Source: Zestomonas carbonaria
GTDB taxonomy: Bacteria > Pseudomonadota > Gammaproteobacteria > Pseudomonadales > Pseudomonadaceae
DNA: 64,000 nucleotides
Reading direction: 5' to 3'
NCBI RefSeq assembly: GCF_904061905.1
Contig: NZ_CAJFCI010000012.1
Span: 62,001-126,000 of the forward strand
A program made the position numbers and the translations under genes. This document shows positions 9,200 through 18,561 of this stretch, one piece after another. The first letter of the stretch is position 1, and each line of letters starts with the position of its first letter. The notes under the pieces were generated by a model. That model did not search any database. It was not told the origin of the DNA and saw nothing but the letters and a program-made list of their open reading frames with translations.

Positions 9200-9646
9200 T
9201 CAGACGGCCTCGACCTTGAGCAGCACGCCATCCTGGCCGACCACCCGCACCGGCGTGCCGGCCGGCAGGTCCGGGCCGCTGACCAGCCACAGGGTGTCGC
9301 CGGCCTTGATCTTGCCGCGCCCGCCGTCGATCGCCTCGTGCAGCACGAACTGGCGGCCGAGCAGTTCCTGGCCGCGCCGGTTCAGCCCCGGCTGCTCCGA
9401 AGGTTTCGCCGCATGGCGCTGGCGTTGCCACCAGAGCACCGCGCTGAGCACCGAGAGCACGCCGAACAGCGGCAGTTGCCAGGTCCACGGCAGCGCCGGG
9501 AACAGGAAGGTCAGCACGCCGACGCAGGCGGCGGCCACGCCGAGCCACAGCAGGTAGCCGCCGGCACCGAACACCTCGAGGATCAGCAGCAGGGTGCCGA
9601 AGGCCAGCCAGTCCCAGTAGGAGAGGTGTTGCAGGTAGTCCCACAT
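9200..9646 (-). CDS. NfeD-like (YbbJ-type) membrane protein
   Basis: 148 residues: an N-terminal membrane part of three or four helices (WLAFGTLLLILEVFGAGGYLLWLG, then the stretch around VGVLTFLFPALPW) followed by a cytoplasmic OB-fold beta domain (residues about 85-145, GRGKIKAGDTLWLVSGPDLPAGTPVRVVG). NfeD proteins are almost always encoded beside SPFH/stomatin proteins, as here: the start codon lies three bases after the qmcA stop. The pair is thought to organise membrane microdomains or aid membrane protein quality control. The length matches the short NfeD1b class without a protease domain. Confidence 0.9.
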   Translation of the reverse strand: MWDYLQHLSYWDWLAFGTLLLILEVFGAGGYLLWLGVAAACVGVLTFLFPALPWTWQLPLFGVLSVLSAVLWWQRQRHAAKPSEQPGLNRRGQELLGRQFVLHEAIDGGRGKIKAGDTLWLVSGPDLPAGTPVRVVGQDGVLLKVEAV

Positions 9647-9649
9647 GGC

Positions 9650-10567
9650 TCAGTTCTTCTTGTCGAAGGTGGCGCGGACGATCTCGCCGATACCGCCCAC
9701 CGCGCCGATCACCTGGCTGGCCTCCAGCGGCATCAGCACCACCTTGCTGTTGTCGGCGGCGGCCAGTTGGCCGAGGGCGTCGACGTATTTCTGGGCGACG
9801 AAGTAGTTGATCGCCTGCACGTTGCCGGCGGCGATCGCCTCGGAAACCATCCGCGTCGCCTCGGCTTCCGCCTGGGCCGCCCGCTCGCGGGCCTCGGCCT
9901 CGAGGAAGGCGGCCTGGCGCTGGCCCTCGGCCTTGAGGATGTCGGCCTGCTTGTGGCCCTCGGCGGTGAGGATGGCCGCCGAGCGCGAGCCTTCGGCTTC
10001 GAGAATCTGCGCGCGCTTGAGGCGTTCGGCCTTCATCTGGCTGGCCATCGCCTCGACCAGGTCGGCCGGCGGGCTGATGTCCTTGATCTCGATGCGGGTG
10101 ACCTTGATGCCCCAGGGCGCGGTGGCCTCGTCGACGGTCTTGAGCAGCCGCTCGTTGATCGCGTCGCGCTGGCTGAGCATATGGTCGAGCTCCATGGAGC
10201 CGAGCACGGTACGGATGTTGGTCATCACCAGGTTGCGGATGGCGTGCTCGAGCTGGTTGACCTCGTAGGCCGCCTGGGCGGTGTTGATCACCTGGAAGAA
10301 GCACACCGCGTCGATCTGCACGATGGCGTTGTCGGCGCTGATCGCTTCCTGCGGCGGGATGTCCAGCACGCTCTCCATGACGTTGAGCTTGCGGCCGATG
10401 CGGTCCATCACCGGCACGATGATGTTCAGGCCCGGCTTGAGCGTGGTGGTGTAGCGGCCGAAGCGCTCCACCGTCCATTCATAGCCCTGCGGTACCACCT
10501 TGAAGCCCATGAACACGATGGCCAGGGCCAGGCCGACGAACAGCAGCAATACGCCACCGATTTCCAT
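9650..10567 (-). CDS. qmcA: SPFH/band-7 membrane protein QmcA
   Basis: 305 residues, equal to E. coli QmcA. The start at 10567 ([13 protein letters not shown]) has AAGGAGAG eight bases upstream. One N-terminal membrane helix is followed by the SPFH/PHB domain ([19 protein letters not shown]... through [18 protein letters not shown]). Next comes a long Ala/Glu/Arg-rich coiled coil (residues about 185-250, [20 protein letters not shown]), then a C-terminal cap near [11 protein letters not shown]. Flotillin-like proteins of this type form large membrane-associated cages and can modulate FtsH in E. coli. It lies immediately upstream of the NfeD partner, probably in one transcript. Confidence 0.92.
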   Translation of the reverse strand: MEIGGVLLLFVGLALAIVFMGFKVVPQGYEWTVERFGRYTTTLKPGLNIIVPVMDRIGRKLNVMESVLDIPPQEAISADNAIVQIDAVCFFQVINTAQAAYEVNQLEHAIRNLVMTNIRTVLGSMELDHMLSQRDAINERLLKTVDEATAPWGIKVTRIEIKDISPPADLVEAMASQMKAERLKRAQILEAEGSRSAAILTAEGHKQADILKAEGQRQAAFLEAEARERAAQAEAEATRMVSEAIAAGNVQAINYFVAQKYVDALGQLAAADNSKVVLMPLEASQVIGAVGGIGEIVRATFDKKN

Positions 10568-10647
10568 GACAACGCTCTCCTTGTGGTTGATGGCCTTATG
10601 GCCAGGGCGCATCTAAGCACAGTGGCGGTGGCCCGCGCATCTGCGGA

Positions 10648-10681
10648 GTAGGGTGGGCTTCGGCCCACCAGTCCACCCTAC
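10648..10681. repeat. REP-type palindrome overlapping the L,D-transpeptidase stop
   Basis: An inverted repeat with GTAGGGTGGGC at one end and CCACCCTAC at the other, and an inner GGGCTTCGGCCC hairpin. The stop codon of the minus-strand L,D-transpeptidase (10678-10680) lies inside its CCTAC end. It belongs to the GTAGGGTG family found at several other places in the window. Confidence 0.75.
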
Positions 10682-12258
10682 GGCCTGATGCCGAGCAGCG
10701 CCTTGAGCAGCAACGGGTCGTGGCCGTAGATGTCCGGCGCGTAGCGCGGCCGGCCCTGGGTGTCGACTTCCACGGTCCAGTAGCCGATCAGCAGCGGCAC
10801 CTTCGGACGCACCCGGTATTCCTGGGTGCGTCCGCTGGCGAGGCGCAGCTCGACGTCGGCCAGCTCCTCGGGGCTCAGGAAATAGGCGAGCAGGCTGTTC
10901 ACCGCCTCGACGCGTACGCAGCCGGAGCTGAAGAAACGCGGTGATTTCTCGAACAGCAACTGGCTGGGGGTGTCGTGCAGGTACACCGCGAAGGGATTGG
11001 GGAAGCGCAGCGCCAGGCGGCCCAGCGGGTTCTGCGGGCCGGCGGCCTGGCTGAGGCGGATCGGCCCGGGGTTGTCCCAGTCCACCTGCGCCGGGTCGAG
11101 GCGGTTGCCGGCGCGGTCCTGGACGCTCATCTGGTGGCGGTCGAGGTAGCCGGGGTCGCGACGGATCTCCGGCAGCTTGTCCTCGCGGAGGATGGTCGGC
11201 GGCACGATCCAGCGCGGGTTGAGGGTCAGGCGGTCGATCTGCGAGGCGAGCAGCGGGGTCTGCCGGGTCGGCCGGCCGACCTGGGTGCGGGTGCGCCAGA
11301 CCTCGCGGCCGTTCTCGAACACCAGCAGCTCGGCGGCGGCGACGTTGATCGCCAGGCGTGCGGTGGCCAGGTCCCCGGCCAGCCAGCGCAGGCGTTCCAG
11401 GTTGACCCGCAACTGGTCGCGGCGGGTCAGCGCATCGACGTTCAGCTCGGCCAGGCTGGCCGGGCCGAGGATGCCGTCGGGCTTGAGCGCGTGGCTGCGC
11501 TGGAACTCCTCCAGCGCGGCGACCAGCTCGGGATCGAAGCGGGTGTCCTGGCGGCTGGCCGGCTCGCCCTGCAGGTAGCCTTCGGCGGCCAGGCGCTGGC
11601 GCAGCGTCGGCACTCGCGGGTCGTTGCGGCCGGGACGCAGCAGCGGGCCGTCGGGCAGCGTGCCCCAGTTCGCCAGCGGCCGCTGGCGCAGGCTGGCGTA
11701 CAGCGTGCGCAGCGTCTGGTACTGGGGCAGGGCCGGGCGGGCGGCGGCGAAGGCGCGGGCCGGCTCGTCGAGGTCGCGCAGGGCGATCGACAGCACCAGT
11801 AGTCGCGGATCGGGACGCGGCGCATCGTCCGGGCGCCACAGCGGTTCCAGCCGGGCCTGGTTCAGGCGGCCGCCATGCAGGTGCTGCAAGGCGCGCAGGT
11901 AGGTGTGGCTGGCCAGCAGGTCGGCGCAGCCCGGGGTGGGGTCGAGGCTGGAGGGTAGCGGGTAGTCGGTGGGAGCCAGGCCGTCGTCGGCGAGCTGGTC
12001 GAGCTGTTCGCGCAGGGCATCGAGGTGCGCGGCATCGCGCCAGGCTGGCTGGTCGTCGCGTTGCCGGTAGAAGGTGTCCAGTTGCGCGCGGGCGCTGGCG
12101 TCCAGGCTGGCCGGCAGCGGCGCGCAGCGATTCGCCAGGTCGTCGAGCAGCAGGCGCAGCGGCGTCTCGACCGGCGCTGGCAGGATGACCGCGAGAACGT
12201 CGCCGGCAACCAGGGCCAGCAGGACGCCGCAGAGCAGGGAAAGACGGATCGCGTACAT
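10678..12258 (-). CDS. L,D-transpeptidase (YcbB/LdtD type)
   Basis: 526 residues. The start at 12258 (MYAIRLSLLCGVLLALVAG) gives a clean signal peptide; an ATG 11 codons upstream would only extend it. Layout: N-terminal YcbB-type scaffold domain (residues about 35-210), peptidoglycan-binding domain (about 215-280, LRQRLAAEGYL...FQRSHALKPDGILGPASLAEL), then the YkuD catalytic domain with the active-site signature SSGCVRV (Cys447) preceded by YLHDTPSQLLFE. The order and length fit the large periplasmic L,D-transpeptidases that make 3-3 peptidoglycan cross-links, insensitive to most beta-lactams other than carbapenems. It is transcribed alone, with repeats on both sides. Confidence 0.9.
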   Translation of the reverse strand: MYAIRLSLLCGVLLALVAGDVLAVILPAPVETPLRLLLDDLANRCAPLPASLDASARAQLDTFYRQRDDQPAWRDAAHLDALREQLDQLADDGLAPTDYPLPSSLDPTPGCADLLASHTYLRALQHLHGGRLNQARLEPLWRPDDAPRPDPRLLVLSIALRDLDEPARAFAAARPALPQYQTLRTLYASLRQRPLANWGTLPDGPLLRPGRNDPRVPTLRQRLAAEGYLQGEPASRQDTRFDPELVAALEEFQRSHALKPDGILGPASLAELNVDALTRRDQLRVNLERLRWLAGDLATARLAINVAAAELLVFENGREVWRTRTQVGRPTRQTPLLASQIDRLTLNPRWIVPPTILREDKLPEIRRDPGYLDRHQMSVQDRAGNRLDPAQVDWDNPGPIRLSQAAGPQNPLGRLALRFPNPFAVYLHDTPSQLLFEKSPRFFSSGCVRVEAVNSLLAYFLSPEELADVELRLASGRTQEYRVRPKVPLLIGYWTVEVDTQGRPRYAPDIYGHDPLLLKALLGIRP

Positions 12259-12598
12259 CGCAGGTCCAGCCCGGAAAACGTTCTCCGGCACCTTACCACA
12301 GGCCCGGTGGCCGCCGATGTAAGGGCCTCAGTGGTGAAGGGTGATCCCTTGCGATGGGTTGGACCGCCTTCCCTCACCCCAGCCCTCTCCCTCCGGGAGA
12401 GGGAGTTTTGCCGTGCCAGCTCCTGCCCCCGTGCGTGCGCTCAAGCACGAAGCCGTCCCCTCTCTCAGGGGGAGAGGAGGTTTTGCCATGCCAGCCCTTG
12501 ACCTCGTACGTTCGTTCGCGCACGAACTGCCCCCTCTCCCTCCGGGAGAGGGCTGGGGTGAGGGGCGGTCTTTCCCTTTTCCCCGAACCCCGAACCCC
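12259..12598. repeat. Intergenic gap with three CCCTCTCCC hairpins
   Basis: No gene was found in these 340 bases. Three REP-type hairpins built on CCCTCTCCC-tcc-GGGAGAGGG lie at 12371-12405, about 12456-12480 and 12532-12568. The first has CCCTCACCCCAGC on its left and the third has the inverted GCTGGGGTGAGGG on its right, so the outer two face each other as in a REP doublet (REPIN/BIME). The same family recurs near 18670-18790, 29240-29298, 33255-33374, 46138-46250, 47478-47595, 49450-49505 and 53360-53405. Confidence 0.8.
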
Positions 12599-14380
12599 CT
12601 ACTTCTGCTCGCTCTGTGGCGTGACCCGCAGCACTTCCTCGATGGTGGTCAGCCCGGCGGCGACCTTCTGGGCGCCGGACAGGCGCAGGCTGCGCATGCC
12701 GTCCTTGAACGCCGCGCGGCGCAGGGCGACGAGGTCGGTGTCGGCGTTGATCAGTGGCTTGACGGTGTCGTTGAGCAGCATGATCTCGTACACCCCAGCG
12801 CGGCCCCGGTAGCCGGTGTCGCGGCATTCCAGGCAGCCGACGGCGCGGTGCGCGTGGGTCGGCAGCGGTGCGCTCCAGGGCTTGGTCAGCGCCTGCCAGT
12901 CGCCTTCGTCGAGCTGCACCGGCGCCTTGCAGTGCGGGCACAGGGTGCGCACCAGGCGCTGGGCCATGACGCCGAGCAGGGTGGCGCGCAGCAGGTAGTA
13001 GGGCACGCCGAGTTCGAGCAGGCGGGTGATCGCCGAAGGCGCGTCGTTGGTGTGCAGGGTGGAGAGCACCAGGTGGCCGGTGAGCGCCGCCTGGATGGCC
13101 ATCTCGGCGGTCTCCAGGTCGCGGATCTCGCCGACCATGATGATGTCCGGGTCCTGGCGCATCAGCGCGCGCACGCCGCTGGCGAAGGTCAGGTCGATGT
13201 TGTGCTGCACCTGCATCTGGTTGAAGGCGCCCTCGATCATCTCGATCGGGTCCTCGATGGTGCAGACGTTCACCTCGCTGGTGGCCAGTTGCTTGAGCGT
13301 GGTGTACAGCGTGGTGGTCTTGCCCGAGCCGGTCGGCCCGGTGACCAGGATGATGCCGTTGGGCTGGCGGGTCATGGTCTGCCAGCGGCGCAGGTCGTCG
13401 GCGGAGAAGCCGAGCTGGTCGAAGCTCTTGAGCAGCACCTCGGGGTCGAAGATCCGCATCACCATCTTCTCGCCGAAGGCGGTGGGCAGGGTCGACAGGC
13501 GCAGCTCCACCTCGCCGCCGTCCGGGGTCTTGGTCTTGATCCGGCCGTCCTGCGGCTTGCGCTTCTCGGCGACGTTCATCCGCCCGAGGCTCTTCAGCCG
13601 GCTGACCACCGCCATGGTGACCTGCGGCGGGAACTGGTAGACGTTGTGCAGCACGCCGTCGATGCGGAAACGCACCGTGCCCATCTCGCGGCGTGGCTCG
13701 ATGTGGATGTCGCTGGCGCGCTGCTGGTAGGCGTACTGGAACAGCCAGTCGACGATGTTGACGATGTGCGCGTCGTTGGCGTCCGGCTCCTGGTCCTGGG
13801 CGCCGAGGTTGAGCAGTTGTTCGAAGTTGCCGACGCCGCTGACCTTCATGTCGTTGGCCGAGGCGCCGCTGACCGACTTGGCCAGCCGGTAGAACTCCAC
13901 GGTGAAGCGGTGGATGTCCGCCGGGTTGGCCACCACGCGCTTGATCGGCCGCTGCAGCACGTGGGCCAGGTCCGCCTCCCAGCGCTGCACGAAAGGCTGC
14001 GCGCTGGCGATGGTCACCGCCTCGCGGTCGACCGCCACGGCGAGGATCTTGTGGCGCTGGGCGAAGGCGTAGGACATCAGCGGCGTGACCGCGGCGACGT
14101 CGATCTTCAGCGGGTCGATGCGCAGGTAGGGCTGCCCGGACCACTCCGCCAGCCAGACGGTGAGGGTCTCCAGGTCGAGGGCGCGGCCGGGCCGGGAGAG
14201 GTCGTCGAGCTGCTGGCTGGCGAGGAATTCCAGCGGGTGTTGCTGGTTGTTCACCGCGCTGCGCCGGATCGCCAGGCACTGCTCGGCGTCGTCCTGGCCG
14301 ATACGGCCCTGGGCGACCAGCTCCTTGAGCAGGTCGGCGAGGTCGAGGAGGCGGTCGGCGGTGGCGGTGAAGGCGGACAT
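12599..14380 (-). CDS. Orphan GspE/PilB-type secretion ATPase
   Basis: 593 residues. The N-terminal GspE-N domain (about 1-140) is followed by the second N-domain and the hexameric ATPase core. The core has Walker A GPTGSGKTTTLY (about residue 345), an Asp box, Walker B IIMVGEIRD and a His box STLHTNDA. A C-terminal zinc-type tetracysteine unit (CPHCKAP ... CLECRDTGYRGRAGVYE) is typical of GspE and PilB proteins. These ATPases drive type II secretion or type IV pilus assembly. No pseudopilin, secretin or GspF-type gene is nearby, so its partner machinery must be encoded elsewhere. I recall a similar solitary ATPase near argE in P. aeruginosa (PA5210 region), which supports a conserved stand-alone gene. 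Confidence 0.9.
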   Translation of the reverse strand: MSAFTATADRLLDLADLLKELVAQGRIGQDDAEQCLAIRRSAVNNQQHPLEFLASQQLDDLSRPGRALDLETLTVWLAEWSGQPYLRIDPLKIDVAAVTPLMSYAFAQRHKILAVAVDREAVTIASAQPFVQRWEADLAHVLQRPIKRVVANPADIHRFTVEFYRLAKSVSGASANDMKVSGVGNFEQLLNLGAQDQEPDANDAHIVNIVDWLFQYAYQQRASDIHIEPRREMGTVRFRIDGVLHNVYQFPPQVTMAVVSRLKSLGRMNVAEKRKPQDGRIKTKTPDGGEVELRLSTLPTAFGEKMVMRIFDPEVLLKSFDQLGFSADDLRRWQTMTRQPNGIILVTGPTGSGKTTTLYTTLKQLATSEVNVCTIEDPIEMIEGAFNQMQVQHNIDLTFASGVRALMRQDPDIIMVGEIRDLETAEMAIQAALTGHLVLSTLHTNDAPSAITRLLELGVPYYLLRATLLGVMAQRLVRTLCPHCKAPVQLDEGDWQALTKPWSAPLPTHAHRAVGCLECRDTGYRGRAGVYEIMLLNDTVKPLINADTDLVALRRAAFKDGMRSLRLSGAQKVAAGLTTIEEVLRVTPQSEQK

Positions 14381-14471
14381 CGGGGCTCCCGTTGGTCGCA
14401 GCTACCAGTCTCAAGCGGCAAGCTGCAAGAAAAAGCTTGATGGGGCGAGAGGATTGACCTCCACCCTGACT

Positions 14472-14513
14472 TTGCAGCTTGCAGCTTGCAGCTTGCAGCT
14501 TGCAGCTTGCAGC
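14472..14513. repeat. Six tandem TTGCAGC heptamers next to a stop codon
   Basis: Six exact consecutive copies of TTGCAGC (14472-14513). The array ends directly against the TAA stop of the minus-strand CYTH-CHAD gene (14514-14516). A dispersed relative (CAAGCGGCAAGCTGCAAG) lies at about 14413-14430, and others at about 18576-18594 and 22468-22495. The repeat could vary in copy number by slippage; it is outside the coding region. Confidence 0.9.
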
Positions 14514-15878
14514 TTACTTCGTCAGCGCCTTCCAGGCCTTGAGCGTTGCCACAGTATGGGCCTGGGCGGTGCGGGCGGCCAGGTGCTCGGCATCCGGCGC
14601 GGTGGTCGCCAGTTCGGCCAGCTTGGCCAGTTCGCCGTACAGGCGGTCGACCTCCGGCAGTTCCAGCGCCGGGCGGGCCAGGCGCAGCCAGACCAGCATG
14701 CGCTCCAGGCGCGGCAGTTGCTCGCCCAGGTCTGCCGGCTGCTGCTGGTAGCGGGCCAGGTTCAGCGCGCCGGCTTCGTCGCTCAACTGGTGGGTCAGCC
14801 AGTTGCCCAGCGCAGCCGCGCCCTGGCGTTCGCCGCGATGGCTGCGCTGGCTGGTCCAGGTGCGGCGCAGCAGCCAGTTCGAGGCGCTCAGCGAGAAGTG
14901 GCCCCAGCGGGTGGCGTCCAGCTCCTCGGCGAACTGGCCGGCGGCGGCCTGGCGCGCGGCTTCGTCGTGCTGGCCGGCGAGGATGCGCGGGCGCCAGTCC
15001 TCCAGCAGCGCGTCGAGGGCGGCGCGCAGGTCGTGGCTGGTGGCGCGCGGCGCGGCCTGGCCGAGGCTGCCGAGCAGGGCGCGCAGGTCGATCAACTGGG
15101 CCAGCCAGTCGGCCAGCAGTCGCCAGTGGCCGTTGAAGCGGTACTGCTCGGCCAGGCGCTGGCTGCTGCCCAGCAGGTGCCAGGCGAGCGCGGCGAAGGC
15201 GTCGTCCAGCGGCTGTTCGGCGGAGAGTTCCGGCACGGCCAGGCGTACCTGGTAGCTGTCCGCGTCGAACAGCCGGTAGCCGCGCTCGGCCTTGCTGATG
15301 TCGCAGGGCATCAGCGGCAGGTCGGCGGTCAGCGCCTCGGCCAGCTCCAGCAGGGCCTCGGGGTCGCCCTGGCGAAGCTCCAGCTCCAGTTCGCAGATCT
15401 CTTCCTCGTGCTCGCCGGCGAGCACCTTGCCGAGGTCCAGGGCGGCCTCGATCACCACCTTGGCCTTGCCGCGACCCCAGGCGATCTCCGTGTATTCGCG
15501 GACGAAGTCGGTGGTGAACGCCGGCTGGATCAGGCTTTTGTCGAGATCGGCCAGGGCGGCCGGCCAGCAGTCGTCGCCGAGCTTGCCGAGGTCCAGCTCG
15601 GGCGTCTCCAGGTACCACTCCCACTCGTTGCGCTCGGACAGCCCGGCGACGCTCTGGCCCCGGCTCTTCAGGGTCTGGATGTAGGTCTCGCCGTCGCGGC
15701 GCACGCGCAGGGCGACCTTGGCGCCGGCCAGGTCGCGCCCGGCGGTGTCGTAGTACTGGTTGTACAGCTCGCGCTGCTGCCAGCCGGACTTGTTGCGCTT
15801 CTTCAGCAGCGGATGGTCGCGCAGGGCGGCGAGGGTGGCGCGGCTGGCGCGCAGTTTGATCTCGGTTTCTTTGTTCAT
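14514..15878 (-). CDS. CYTH-CHAD domain protein (inorganic triphosphatase-like)
   Basis: 454 residues. The start at 15878 (MNKETEIKLRAS) carries the CYTH signature ExEIKL at the very N-terminus; the frame is open further upstream but without similarity. CYTH domain, residues about 1-200: alternating charged strands such as YYDTAGRDLAGAKVALRVRR, and GRGKAKVVIEAALD. CHAD domain, about 215-450: helical and rich in conserved His/Arg, e.g. LAWHLLGSSQRLAEQYRF, RILAGQHDEAARQ. CYTH enzymes hydrolyse triphosphate or related polyphosphate compounds with divalent metal, and CHAD domains bind polyphosphate. A polyphosphate link would suit ppx further along, but that is inference. Confidence 0.88.
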   Translation of the reverse strand: MNKETEIKLRASRATLAALRDHPLLKKRNKSGWQQRELYNQYYDTAGRDLAGAKVALRVRRDGETYIQTLKSRGQSVAGLSERNEWEWYLETPELDLGKLGDDCWPAALADLDKSLIQPAFTTDFVREYTEIAWGRGKAKVVIEAALDLGKVLAGEHEEEICELELELRQGDPEALLELAEALTADLPLMPCDISKAERGYRLFDADSYQVRLAVPELSAEQPLDDAFAALAWHLLGSSQRLAEQYRFNGHWRLLADWLAQLIDLRALLGSLGQAAPRATSHDLRAALDALLEDWRPRILAGQHDEAARQAAAGQFAEELDATRWGHFSLSASNWLLRRTWTSQRSHRGERQGAAALGNWLTHQLSDEAGALNLARYQQQPADLGEQLPRLERMLVWLRLARPALELPEVDRLYGELAKLAELATTAPDAEHLAARTAQAHTVATLKAWKALTK

Positions 15879-16003
15879 GACGGGCAACGGAATTCGGGGG
15901 CAGCGCGGAACGGCCGCGGGAACGAGCAAGTCTACAGGAGCCCGGCGGGTGCGTCCGGGCATGCATTGCCTCTATGATGAAACTCGTCCGTTGGAGAACG
16001 CCG

Positions 16004-17164
16004 ATGCCCCTGCCATCCCTGAAAGAGCAATTCGCCGCGCTGATCGCCGCCCCCTCGGTGAGCTGCACCCAGCCCGCGCTGGACCAGTCCAACCGCGCGG
16101 TGATCGAACTGCTCGCCGGCTGGCTGGGCGATCTCGGCCTGAGTTGCGAGACCCAGGAGATCTCGCCCGGCAAGTTCAACCTGCTGGCCAGCCTCGGTAG
16201 CGGCCCCGGTGGCCTGGTGCTGGCCGGGCACAGCGACACGGTGCCCTACGACCCGGCGCTGTGGCGCAGCGACCCGCTGCGGCTGACGGAGAGCGGCGAC
16301 CGCTGGGTCGGCCTCGGCGTGTGCGACATGAAAGGCTTCTTCCCGCTGATCATCGAAGCCTTGCTGCCGCTGCTCGACCAGCCGTTCAAGCAGCCGCTGC
16401 TGATCCTCGCCACCTGCGACGAGGAAAGCTCGATGGCCGGCGCCCGCGCCCTGGCCGACGCCGGCCGGTCGCTGGGACGCGCGGCGGTGATCGGCGAGCC
16501 GACCGGCCTCAAGCCGATCCGCCTGCACAAGGGGGTGATGATGGAGCGCATCGACATCCTCGGGCAGAGCGGCCATTCCTCCGACCCCAGCCTCGGCCAC
16601 AGCGCGCTGGAGGCGATGCACGACGCCATCGGCGAGCTCAAGGTGCTGCGCGCGCAGTGGCAGGCGGAATTCAACAACCCGCAGTTCGGCGTGCCGCAGC
16701 CGACCCTCAACCTCGGCTGCATCCACGGCGGCGACAACCCCAACCGCATCTGCGGCCAGTGCGCCCTGGAGTTCGACCTGCGCCCGCTGCCGGGCATGGA
16801 CCCGGAGCAGTTGCGCGCGGCGATTCGCGGCAAGCTGCGGCCGGTCGCCGAGCGGCACCAGGTGAAGATCGACTACGCGCCGCTGTTCCCCGCCGTGCCG
16901 CCGTTCGAGCAGCCGGCCGACAGCGAACTGGTGCGCCTGGCCGAGCGCGTGACCGGACATACCGCAGAGTCGGTGGCATTCGGCACCGAAGCGCCTTATC
17001 TTCAGCAGCTCGGCTGCGAGACCATCGTGCTCGGCCCCGGCGACATCGCCTGCGCGCACCAGCCGGACGAGTACCTGGAACTGTCACGCTTGCAGCCCAC
17101 TGTGGAACTGCTGCGCCAACTGATTCGGCATTACTGCCTGAACCCCCGGAAAGAGAGGGCTTGA
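16004..17164 (+). CDS. argE: Acetylornithine deacetylase
   Basis: 386 residues. ATG 16004 is preceded by GGAG; the reading frame is open ten codons upstream. It is an M20-family metallopeptidase fold: metal-ligand motif LVLAGHSDTVPYD, bridging Asp in GLGVCDMKGFF, catalytic DEESSM, further ligand in GEPTGLKPIRLHKG, and a C-terminal His in ACAHQPDEYLE. The dimerisation lid domain lies at about 180-290 (HSSDPSLGHSALEAM). It deacetylates N-acetylornithine to ornithine in arginine synthesis. argA follows on the same strand about 100 bases later, as in other pseudomonads, so the first and fifth steps of the pathway sit side by side. Confidence 0.95.
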   Translation: MPLPSLKEQFAALIAAPSVSCTQPALDQSNRAVIELLAGWLGDLGLSCETQEISPGKFNLLASLGSGPGGLVLAGHSDTVPYDPALWRSDPLRLTESGDRWVGLGVCDMKGFFPLIIEALLPLLDQPFKQPLLILATCDEESSMAGARALADAGRSLGRAAVIGEPTGLKPIRLHKGVMMERIDILGQSGHSSDPSLGHSALEAMHDAIGELKVLRAQWQAEFNNPQFGVPQPTLNLGCIHGGDNPNRICGQCALEFDLRPLPGMDPEQLRAAIRGKLRPVAERHQVKIDYAPLFPAVPPFEQPADSELVRLAERVTGHTAESVAFGTEAPYLQQLGCETIVLGPGDIACAHQPDEYLELSRLQPTVELLRQLIRHYCLNPRKERA

Positions 17165-17262
17165 TGGGCCTGCGACGACGATAGGAAATCCACCCTGAAA
17201 GTGCGCCATCGCTCCCTGCAACAGCGAAAGGCATCCATTGGATTTGTCTCCTAGGTTTTTCC

Positions 17263-18561
17263 ATGCCCGAATCCGTCAACTGGCTCCGCCACGCATCGCC
17301 CTACATCAACGCCCACCGGGACTGTACCTTCGTGGTCATGCTGCCCGGCGAAGGCGTCGCCCATCCGAATTTCGGCAACATCGTCCACGACCTGGTGCTG
17401 CTGCACAGCCTCGGTGTGCGCCTGGTACTGGTACACGGCTCGCGCCCGCAGATCGAGGCACGCCTCGCCGCCTGCGGGCTGACCCCGCACTTCCACCGCG
17501 ACCTGCGGATCACCGACGGCCCGACCCTGGAATGCGTGATCGACGCGGTCGGCCAACTGCGCATCGCCATCGAGGCGCGCCTGTCGATGGACATGGCCGC
17601 CTCGCCGATGCACGGCTCGCGGCTGCGCGTGGCCAGCGGCAACTTCGTCACTGCGCGGCCGATCGGCGTGGTCGACGGCATCGATTACCACCACACCGGC
17701 GAAGTGCGGCGCATCGACCGCAAGGGCATCGGCCGCCTGCTCGACGAGCGCACCATCGTGCTGCTGTCGCCGCTCGGCTACTCGCCCACCGGGGAAATCT
17801 TCAACCTCGCCTGCGAGGATGTGGCGACCCGCGCCGCCATCGACCTGGGCGCCGAGAAGCTGCTGCTGTTCGGCGCCGAGGCCGGCCTGCTCGACGAGAG
17901 CGGCAAACTGGTGCGCGAACTGCGCCCTCAACAAGTGCCGGCGCACATGGCGCGGCTCGGCAGCAGCTACCAGGCCGAACTGCTCGACGCGGCCGCCGAG
18001 GCCTGTCGCGGCGGCGTGGCGCGCAGCCACATCGTCAGCTACGCCGAGGACGGCTCGCTGCTCACCGAACTGTTCACCCGCGACGGCGGCGGCACCCTGG
18101 TCACCCAGGAACTGTTCGAATCGCTGCGCGAAGCGACCATCGAGGACGTTGGCGGCCTGATCGACCTGATCACCCCGCTGGAAGAACAAGGCATCCTGGT
18201 GCGCCGCTCGCGCGACGTGCTGGAGCGCGAGATCGAGCAGTTCAGCATCGTCGAGCGCGATGGCCTGATCATCGCCTGCGCGGCGCTCTACCCGATCGCC
18301 GACTCGGACTGCGGCGAACTGGCCTGCCTGGCGGTGAACCCGGATTATCGCCACGGCGGCCGCGGCGACGAACTGCTCGAACGCATCGAAGAACGCGCCC
18401 GCGCCCAGGGCCTGAAGACCCTGTTCGTGCTCACCACACGCACCGCCCACTGGTTCCGCGAACGCGGCTTCGTCCCCAGCGGCGTGGACCGCCTGCCAGC
18501 GGCCCGCGCCTCGCTGTACAACTACCAGCGGAATTCGAAGATTTTCGAGAAGGCGCTATAG
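17263..18561 (+). CDS. argA: N-acetylglutamate synthase
   Basis: 432 residues, the usual size. The N-terminal amino-acid-kinase-like domain (about 1-285: FVVMLPGEGVAHPNF, LVLVHGSRPQIEARL, GVVDGIDYHHTGEVRRID) binds the feedback inhibitor arginine in the classical ArgA family. The C-terminal GNAT acetyltransferase domain (about 290-432) shows the acetyl-CoA loop region CLAVNPDYRHGGRGDELLE and the ending HWFRERGFVPSGVDRLP. It catalyses the first step of arginine synthesis, glutamate plus acetyl-CoA. The start ATG at 17263 fits the family N-terminus. Confidence 0.95.
   Translation: MPESVNWLRHASPYINAHRDCTFVVMLPGEGVAHPNFGNIVHDLVLLHSLGVRLVLVHGSRPQIEARLAACGLTPHFHRDLRITDGPTLECVIDAVGQLRIAIEARLSMDMAASPMHGSRLRVASGNFVTARPIGVVDGIDYHHTGEVRRIDRKGIGRLLDERTIVLLSPLGYSPTGEIFNLACEDVATRAAIDLGAEKLLLFGAEAGLLDESGKLVRELRPQQVPAHMARLGSSYQAELLDAAAEACRGGVARSHIVSYAEDGSLLTELFTRDGGGTLVTQELFESLREATIEDVGGLIDLITPLEEQGILVRRSRDVLEREIEQFSIVERDGLIIACAALYPIADSDCGELACLAVNPDYRHGGRGDELLERIEERARAQGLKTLFVLTTRTAHWFRERGFVPSGVDRLPAARASLYNYQRNSKIFEKAL

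Noticed and set aside
12362..12568. Small RNA gene in the hairpin-rich gap
   Set aside because: The hairpins belong to a dispersed repeat family, with no separate promoter or terminator visible.
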